Shown piece by piece: positions 23,645 to 27,561 of a DNA stretch of 27,561 bases. Source of the DNA: a virus; IMG/VR virus record IMGVR_UViG_3300028025_003166, positions 1-27,561 of that record, one strand, 5' to 3'. The first letter of the stretch is position 1, and each line of letters starts with the position of its first letter. The translations under genes were made by a program, and so were the position numbers. The notes below the pieces were generated by a model. That model was given only the letters and a program-made list of their open reading frames with translations. It was not told where the DNA came from and ran no database searches.

Positions 23645-24659
23645 ACTCAAGTCCCATCTGCTTGTACTGTCGTGGTAGTTCGCCGTTGAGTTCTCTTAGG
23701 CGACCTGTCATGGCGTTAAGTTCAAAGTCAACATCATCAACAAGTTGTCCAGCAGGACGTTTGTTTTTGAGCAAGTTGATTGTCACAGTATGTTCGTGAA
23801 TCTTTGCTTCATAACGCAGATACTCCAAACGCTCTTGCAAGCGTTCGGAACTACTCCTATTGAGCTTCTCAATGAGTTCATTGATTTCTGTTTGAATTTC
23901 ATACTTGCGTCTACGAACACCAAGGATTGCTGTTGCTTGTTGTTCACCACCGAACGCACCTGAACTCATAGTTGGTTTTCTACCATCAGCACCTGCGTGT
24001 CTTGATGTTTGGTGTAGCACAAGAAGTGGAACATCATGTTTGCGACCAAAGGCTTTAAGGAAGTTTGCTTTGTCCGGTACAGTTTCTCCTGCTTGGATAA
24101 GGTCTAAGAAGTCCACGACAACAAGTTCTGGTGACTGACCCCATACATCGCACAGTTCGTTGTATCCACGTTCCATGTCTGAGATGGTAAGTGATTGGTC
24201 GAAGACTGCAAGGTTGGGATAGTCTTCGTTTGCTGTTTGATGAAGTAGGTCTATTGCTTCTTGGTCGTGTTGTGCGATTCGTTGCTCAAGCACTCTGGCG
24301 TCAATGTTGTGAGTGATGCAAGCAAGTTTGATGAGAACAAGTTCTCTTGGTTCGTCAGGGATGAAGAGCGCGACATGCTTGTCGCGGTTATTGCGCAACA
24401 TGTGAAGTAGTAATAATGTCTTGCCACCGTGAGCGAACCCCAGCACCATAGCGACTTCGCCAGGTGCAATTCCACGCATCTCTGCGTCTATGCGAGCGAT
24501 ACCGAGATTGATACGTTCTTGAGGGGACTGAGCCCACCTGACGAACGAGTCAACTGACTCACCTAACGGTGTGTACATTCGGTTTTCGGGAAGTGGGGAG
24601 ACATTGTGTCTCCCCACCATTTCCCAGCCCGCAGCAATTTCTTCTGCGGACATTTTCAT
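23625..24659 (-). CDS. DnaB/RecA-fold replicative helicase
   Basis: This 344-residue protein has a RecA-type ATPase core: Walker A G74-FAHGG-K80-T81, Walker B LVVVD183, and LLVLHQTSR around 212-220, as in DnaB-like helicases. After TMSSGAFGGEQQ there is an unusual charged, coiled-coil-like insertion (about residues 250-295) before the C-terminal INLLKNKRPAGQ strand that normally ends the domain. The DnaB N-terminal domain is missing; the first 50 residues are only a short linker region. It probably unwinds DNA as a ring and works with the adjacent primase. ATG 24659 shares one base with the upstream stop (TAATG) behind GAGGTAAG. Confidence 0.85.
   Translation of the reverse strand: MKMSAEEIAAGWEMVGRHNVSPLPENRMYTPLGESVDSFVRWAQSPQERINLGIARIDAEMRGIAPGEVAMVLGFAHGGKTLLLLHMLRNNRDKHVALFIPDEPRELVLIKLACITHNIDARVLEQRIAQHDQEAIDLLHQTANEDYPNLAVFDQSLTISDMERGYNELCDVWGQSPELVVVDFLDLIQAGETVPDKANFLKAFGRKHDVPLLVLHQTSRHAGADGRKPTMSSGAFGGEQQATAILGVRRRKYEIQTEINELIEKLNRSSSERLQERLEYLRYEAKIHEHTVTINLLKNKRPAGQLVDDVDFELNAMTGRLRELNGELPRQYKQMGLEYEAPYE
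24588..24625 (-). repeat. Strong stem-loop at the 5' end of the helicase CDS
   Basis: GTGGGGAGACA (24593-24603) pairs perfectly over 11 bp with TGTCTCCCCAC (24607-24617), loop TTG. A further GGGAA/TTCCC (24588-24592 / 24621-24625) extends the stem beyond a 3-nt bulge. It starts 34 nt after the start codon and no T-run follows. Confidence 0.7.
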
Positions 24660-25081
24660 TACTTACCTCGTGGTGGCCAGTAGGACTTTTCTCCACTTGT
24701 AGCACGGAACGAAGGACGCTTTGGATTCTCTGCCAAACCGTCACGGTTGTCCCATACTTCTGTCACGCCGTCACGCTTGCAGGCTTTGATGAGCCATTCA
24801 GGGATTGGACCATGAGTTGTACCTTTGATGCTTACCGCACCACCCGAGGAAACTGCTTCGCTTCCTGCGAATGATGATTGGACCATTTGGACAACGTTGT
24901 TTGTTGTTACTTCTTGTGCTGCTGATGTGTCACCGAAGATTTCGTCAAACACTAGTTCCTTGATGGTTGAAAAAAGAACTGCATACTCACTGATGCGAGC
25001 ATCCATTTCTTTTGTTTTATCTGTTAGGTCTGCTGCAATTTTTGCACAGACTTGTGTGATTATTGCTCTATCTTTATCCAT
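24659..25081 (-). CDS. Hypothetical replication-operon protein
   Basis: This 140-residue protein lies between the nuclease and helicase genes and shares one base with each (TAATG at both ends). The N-terminal half is helical (about residues 5-50). A Ser/Gly/Val-rich linker follows. The last 45 residues form a distinctive block, IPEWLIKACKRDGVTEVWDN and then RDGLAENPKRPSFRA, ending YWPPRGK. The aromatic and basic C-terminal motif looks like a small conserved binding domain and could contact DNA or a replisome partner. I do not recognise a named family. Confidence 0.7.
   Translation of the reverse strand: MDKDRAIITQVCAKIAADLTDKTKEMDARISEYAVLFSTIKELVFDEIFGDTSAAQEVTTNNVVQMVQSSFAGSEAVSSGGAVSIKGTTHGPIPEWLIKACKRDGVTEVWDNRDGLAENPKRPSFRATSGEKSYWPPRGK
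25028..25051 (-). repeat. 10-bp stem-loop near the start of the 140-aa gene
   Basis: GTCTG pairs with CAGAC and TGCAA with TTGCA. One bulged C and the loop TTT complete a 10-bp stem 30-53 nt downstream of the start codon. Confidence 0.5.
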
Positions 25082-25914
25082 TACTCTGCCTCCTCGGCGT
25101 TATCGGAGCCTAAATAACTCCCCTTGCATTTGTCCCACACTGGGCACCATCTCTGCGAGCAGAGAAAGTGTTGGTCGTTGGCGAGCCATCGACCTTCCGT
25201 TGTGTTTTGATTATACATCAGCACTGTTCGTGCTAATGCTGTTGCTTGTTCAACAATCCAGTTGCCATGGGCTTCTGTTCTGCTGACACTCACAATTTGT
25301 CCGGTACTGGACGCATTGCGAATCATGACACCAAACTTGAACGTGGCAGGATAGTCAATCATGCCCATTTCATATGCTGCTTTGGTGTAAATCGAAGACT
25401 GAATGTTTTGTGTTTGTTTTTCTGCTTGGTAATATTTTCTTGCAGCAGTTTTCCAATCCCAAATACTTTCTTGATGAAAGTAATCCATGGTTCCTTCAAA
25501 GTGAAGTTCATAGTCATCAAGCATCCCCACTTTTGTGGTGAACTTGAACTCTGATGTGCCACCTAGTGGCACATTAGGGTAGATGTCTCGCAACCATGCA
25601 TCGCACATTGAACGAATGTGTGTGTTCCAATGTGAAGGATTGGTGTTGGTAATGTTGATTGCTTTACCAGCTTCAACAAGTTCTTTTTCTTTCCAACGGA
25701 AAGACTCAACAGCATGGTCTCCCATGTGCTGAGGTTCCACTTCTTCGTTTAGCACAGCCTCAATGCCAGTGTGACAGGCAGTACCCATCATGGCTGAGTC
25801 GTTTTCTTTGCGAGACTCGGGGTGCAAGGCGGAAAGCCTTGCGCGTTCGGGGCACATTAACGCATCACCCAGCCAAGATTGGCGGATGAAGATTTTGTTA
25901 TCTTCGATTCTCAT
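25081..25914 (-). CDS. Cas4/RecB-like PD-(D/E)XK nuclease with four-cysteine set
   Basis: This 277-residue protein carries the RecB-family nuclease motifs: H48 in GTACHTGIE, D144 in EGTMD, D153-W-K155 in WDWKTA, and Q172-x3-Y176. C21 (in MCPERARLS) together with C252, C257 and C263 (CSQRWCPVWDKC) is the layout of Cas4/AddB-type enzymes that hold a 4Fe-4S cluster tying the two ends together. Such enzymes degrade DNA ends, in recombination or host DNA breakdown. It is the first gene after the consensus promoter, behind AAGGAGA 6 nt before ATG. An origin in CRISPR adaptation is not suggested: no cas1, cas2 or array is present. Confidence 0.85.
   Translation of the reverse strand: MRIEDNKIFIRQSWLGDALMCPERARLSALHPESRKENDSAMMGTACHTGIEAVLNEEVEPQHMGDHAVESFRWKEKELVEAGKAINITNTNPSHWNTHIRSMCDAWLRDIYPNVPLGGTSEFKFTTKVGMLDDYELHFEGTMDYFHQESIWDWKTAARKYYQAEKQTQNIQSSIYTKAAYEMGMIDYPATFKFGVMIRNASSTGQIVSVSRTEAHGNWIVEQATALARTVLMYNQNTTEGRWLANDQHFLCSQRWCPVWDKCKGSYLGSDNAEEAE
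25552..25576 (-). repeat. 11-bp stem-loop in the Cas4/RecB-like CDS
   Basis: ATGTGCCAC (25554-25562) pairs perfectly with GTGGCACAT (25566-25574), loop CTA. One G-U and one T-A pair extend the stem to 11 bp. Confidence 0.6.
25822..25844 (-). repeat. 9-bp stem-loop near the start of the Cas4/RecB-like CDS
   Basis: GCAAGGC (25824-25830) pairs with GCCTTGC (25836-25842) around GGAAA, extended by T-G and G-C pairs. It is 70-92 nt downstream of the start codon. Confidence 0.5.
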
Positions 25915-25930
25915 TGGTTCTCCTTGTTGC

Positions 25931-25951
25931 GCACCACCTTTGGGGTGGTGC
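25931..25951 (-). promoter_or_regulatory. Leader hairpin in the 5' UTR of the replication operon
   Basis: GCACCACC and GGTGGTGC form a perfect 8-bp stem with a 5-nt loop, between the predicted transcription start (near 25970) and the ribosome site of the nuclease gene. It may stabilise the early mRNA 5' end, bind a regulator or act as a weak attenuator. It is non-coding, so selection for structure is plausible. Confidence 0.6.
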
Positions 25952-25976
25952 TACAGTGGCTTGTACCTGTAAAGAC

Positions 25977-26006
25977 ATTATACATACGTTTTTAGAATGT
26001 TGTCAA
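25977..26006 (-). promoter_or_regulatory. Consensus sigma-70 promoter for the replication operon
   Basis: Read on the minus strand, TTGACA (26001-26006) and TATAAT (25977-25982) are both perfect consensus hexamers separated by 18 bp. The promoter points at the nuclease-helicase-primase operon. The -35 box contains the TGA stop of the upstream transglycosylase gene. A perfect match implies strong transcription by the unmodified host housekeeping RNA polymerase, as expected for an early promoter. Confidence 0.9.
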
Positions 26007-26422
26007 GTACCCCAAGGACCCCATCCGTCACCATATCTGTCAACTCCATAGTTGTAGATGTGTAATGCAGACAGCAGGTTGATTGTTGGGTTAAACAGGC
26101 TCTGAGACGCTTTAGGAGGGCTCAGGACGCCTTGTTGTTTTAGCCATGGTGTCCAGAAGCCATTTATCTGAACTAGCCCCCTGGAGCCACCACTGGGGTC
26201 TTTGGCATTGAAAGCCCAAGGAATACACCTGGACTCTCTAAACATAATCTTGTCTAACGTTTTTAGGTTTTTGTATTTCCACCCGACGCTTAAAGCTGTC
26301 TCCCAATATTGTGGGCATTTAGCGCTTTTAGGCGCTTTAGGGTAATTTATTATTGGTCTTGGTTCTTGAGGGTTTGTGCCACCCAAGAGTATGGCAATAG
26401 CCATAATGGTTTTGATAATCAT
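26003..26422 (-). CDS. Secreted lysozyme-like lytic transglycosylase
   Basis: This 139-residue protein has a short signal-like N-terminus (hydrophobic residues 2-14) and an SLT/lysozyme-like core: the catalytic glutamate E63 in IMFRESRC, then GGSRGLVQIN (about 78-87) and a C-terminal SALHIYNYGVDRYGDGWGPW block. C36 and C66 could form a disulfide outside the membrane. The arrangement resembles Rpf/goose-lysozyme-like transglycosylases that cut the glycan strand. It lies on the early strand, away from the late endolysin, so it could act in wall remodelling, superinfection control or lysis. The ATG follows the upstream stop directly, and the ribosome site AAAGGAGA lies in that upstream gene's last codons. 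Confidence 0.8.
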   Translation of the reverse strand: MIIKTIMAIAILLGGTNPQEPRPIINYPKAPKSAKCPQYWETALSVGWKYKNLKTLDKIMFRESRCIPWAFNAKDPSGGSRGLVQINGFWTPWLKQQGVLSPPKASQSLFNPTINLLSALHIYNYGVDRYGDGWGPWGT

Positions 26423-26644
26423 TTATTCTCCTTTGAGGGCTTCGATTAAGACTGATTCAAACTCCTTTTTAGCTTCCATAAGCCATAGGTATTCATTGTA
26501 AACATCATCTGCTCTTGGTCCATCCCCAAGACGGTTGATTTTTTTTGCTAGCTGGTCCACCCCAATAGACAAGGATTTTACGACGGCTCTTAACTCTGTA
26601 AGTGTAATCGTTACATCAAGGGTTGGTTCATTTTTTCTTGACAA
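26423..26644 (-). CDS. Small helical hypothetical protein
   Basis: This 73-residue protein has no in-frame ATG; the only reasonable start is TTG 26644, with AGGAG about 9 nt upstream. It contains one long helix-forming stretch (LTELRAVVKSLSIGVDQLAKKIN) and a second acidic helix near the end. It overlaps the upstream gene by 17 nt and directly abuts the transglycosylase start. A regulator or accessory early protein is possible; nothing specific is recognised. Confidence 0.6.
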   Translation of the reverse strand: MSRKNEPTLDVTITLTELRAVVKSLSIGVDQLAKKINRLGDGPRADDVYNEYLWLMEAKKEFESVLIEALKGE

Positions 26645-26876
26645 AAACTACATCTCCTGACGCAATTTGCGTTACATACGGACACATTTCTTTTAAGGCT
26701 TCAATTGCTTGGGTAAATATGTTATTGAATTCACGCAACATTTCTAAATTGAAGTTGTCACAAATCCAAGACCACGTATAAATATCTATGTCATCTGGTT
26801 TTGTTTGCCAGAATACACACACATCTGAGTCCATATCAAACTTTGACATTTCCTTTATTGCTTCTTTGACTTGCAT
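26628..26876 (-). CDS. Small hypothetical protein
   Basis: This 82-residue protein starts at ATG 26876, with AAAGG 9 nt upstream. It has a mixed alpha/beta pattern with several Trp and Cys (DVCVFWQTKPDDIDIYTWSW) and a C-terminal strand DVVFVKKK. The first 40 nt are also the end of the upstream frame. An internal ATG at codon 10 is an alternative start. The function is unknown. Confidence 0.6.
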   Translation of the reverse strand: MQVKEAIKEMSKFDMDSDVCVFWQTKPDDIDIYTWSWICDNFNLEMLREFNNIFTQAIEALKEMCPYVTQIASGDVVFVKKK

Positions 26877-27048
26877 ATAAAATACCTTTCTCTGATAGTT
26901 GGGTCTTGACCCATTCTTCGCAACGCAACAGCCATCCGTAGGTATCTACGGATGGCATATCTTTGCCGGCTAACCAACTTAGAAACGCTCTAAGGTCATC
27001 TTCTGACGCTGTTGGTTTACAGTTGTTTGTCGTATGTTCGGAAAGCAT
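26836..27048 (-). CDS. Small hypothetical protein
   Basis: This 70-residue reading from ATG 27048 (ATG 27057 is an alternative) has a plausible helical core (SEDDLRAFLSWLAGKDM and then YGWLLRCEEWVKTQL). The longer upstream extension of this frame is low-complexity Cys/Ser/Thr sequence lying over a better gene and is rejected. It overlaps both neighbours by 30-40 nt, which is deep even for this operon, so it deserves moderate trust only. Confidence 0.5.
   Translation of the reverse strand: MLSEHTTNNCKPTASEDDLRAFLSWLAGKDMPSVDTYGWLLRCEEWVKTQLSEKGILYASQRSNKGNVKV
26931..26956 (-). repeat. Perfect 11-bp stem-loop in the 70-aa gene
   Basis: GCCATCCGTAG (26931-26941) is the exact reverse complement of CTACGGATGGC (26946-26956) with loop GTAT. 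A second palindrome, TGGGTC/GACCCA, lies 17 nt away at 26900-26913. There is no T-run on either side. Confidence 0.65.
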
Positions 27049-27511
27049 TGGCAGCATCTTTTTTGTCCTGGAACAAACGTGACATTGCGTCTTTGAGACT
27101 ACCTCTTGCTTGGTTCTCGTCGTACTGCAACTCACGTTCATCTTTGAAGCGCACAGAAGAAGACACATTGCCTTGACTGTCGCAATATACAAACAGACGC
27201 ACCCTTGTGCGTTCAGGATGTTGGCTTGGAGCTATTGCGTCATCTTCATCGCCTGTTTTGTCTTTGTCAATAGGTGCTGCCCAACCTGTAGTTACAACTC
27301 CGAAACCGTCATATGGTACGAGTTTTACTGCTGATTCCCAGTTGCTCATCAGCTCATACACATCACCGTTTTCTGACTCTTTGACTACGATTACTCCACC
27401 ATCCGTGAACTCATGTACACCGTACAGCTGAGCTTTGTCCATGGCAAAACCATCATCGCCTTCTGGTATTTGTTTTAGCACTTCTTGGTCAATTGTTTTG
27501 AATGTAATCAC
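27017..27511 (-). CDS. Conserved-looking hypothetical early protein
   Basis: This 164-residue protein starts at GTG 27511 behind ATGGAGAAAATTAA. It is beta-rich in the first 120 residues, with a FGVVTTGWAAPID segment, an acidic patch (DKTGDEDDAIAP) and then SQHPERTRVRLFVYCD. It ends in a charged helix (GSLKDAMSRLFQDKKDAANAF). The GWAAP and HPERxRVRL blocks look like those of uncharacterised actinophage proteins I have seen, but no function is known. The GTG start shares GTGA with the stop of the frame entering from the right. Confidence 0.7.
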   Translation of the reverse strand: MITFKTIDQEVLKQIPEGDDGFAMDKAQLYGVHEFTDGGVIVVKESENGDVYELMSNWESAVKLVPYDGFGVVTTGWAAPIDKDKTGDEDDAIAPSQHPERTRVRLFVYCDSQGNVSSSVRFKDERELQYDENQARGSLKDAMSRLFQDKKDAANAFRTYDKQL

Positions 27512-27561
27512 TTAATTTTCTCCATTTCTTTTGTTGTATGTTTATTTGAACATGTTGGCGT
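27508..27561 (-). CDS. C-terminal end of an upstream gene (partial)
   Basis: The last 17 codons (ending KEMEKIK) of an open frame enter from the right edge and stop at TGA, overlapping the next GTG by 4 nt. That overlap style is typical of the operon, so a real gene is likely. Too little sequence is present to identify it. Confidence 0.45.
   Translation of the reverse strand, partial: TPTCSNKHTTKEMEKIK

Noticed and set aside
25081-25914. CRISPR adaptation module suggested by the Cas4-like nuclease
   Set aside because: No cas1/cas2, no repeat-spacer array and a replication-gene context; phage RecB-like nucleases commonly look like this.
26537-26547. T-run as terminator
   Set aside because: The run of T lies within a coding frame and no stem precedes it on the plus strand.
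26931-26956. 11-bp palindrome as an intrinsic terminator
   Set aside because: No T-run follows on either strand and it is inside a coding frame.
1-27561. tRNA genes, integrase/attachment sites, insertion sequences
   Set aside because: Intergenic gaps are too short for tRNAs and no cloverleaf, recombinase motif or IS-like terminal repeats were seen.

Overview
The window is part of the genome of a short-tailed, tailed double-stranded DNA phage (podovirus-like). It is probably lytic: I see no integrase, excisionase or CI-type repressor. The host cannot be read directly. Three weak clues point to an actinobacterium. The first is a secreted phage protein with a long Thr/Pro linker. The second is a small one-TM protein of the kind common in actinophages (DUF2746-like). 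The third is the pairing of an M15-type peptidase with r1t-like holin candidates. GC is moderate (below 50%), genes are packed with 1-40 nt overlaps, and GTG and TTG starts occur.

Layout, plus strand (1-20884), the late/virion operon: the 3' end of a tail fibre/spike gene with an S74 intramolecular chaperone; a secreted Thr-rich protein; two small membrane proteins (holin candidates); large terminase; a zinc-ribbon protein; a one-TM protein; portal; scaffold; major capsid protein; a decoration-like protein; an intrinsic terminator; then three small proteins (one very basic, one probably zinc-binding), a head-tail adaptor, a tail tube/nozzle-like protein, three putative ejection proteins, a 2225-residue virion protein and an M15-type endolysin.

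Layout, minus strand (27561-20820), the early/replication operon read leftward: several small unknown genes and a secreted lysozyme-like transglycosylase; then a consensus sigma-70 promoter with a leader hairpin; then a Cas4/RecB-like nuclease with a four-cysteine set, an unknown 140-residue protein, a DnaB/RecA-type helicase, an AEP-type primase, a RusA resolvase, a second PD-(D/E)XK-like nuclease, a sigma-region-4-like HTH protein and three small unknown genes. The two operons converge and their last genes overlap by 65 bp. No DNA or RNA polymerase lies in this window.

The genes form a coherent programme. The minus operon opens, primes, unwinds and resolves replicating DNA and may switch on late transcription through the HTH protein. 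The plus operon builds the head and a short tail, loads ejection proteins and encodes lysis.

The most unusual signal is not a gene. Both operons carry many tight, nearly perfect stem-loops inside coding sequence (up to 12 bp perfect with a 3-nt loop), well above my rough chance expectation and with no shared stem sequence.
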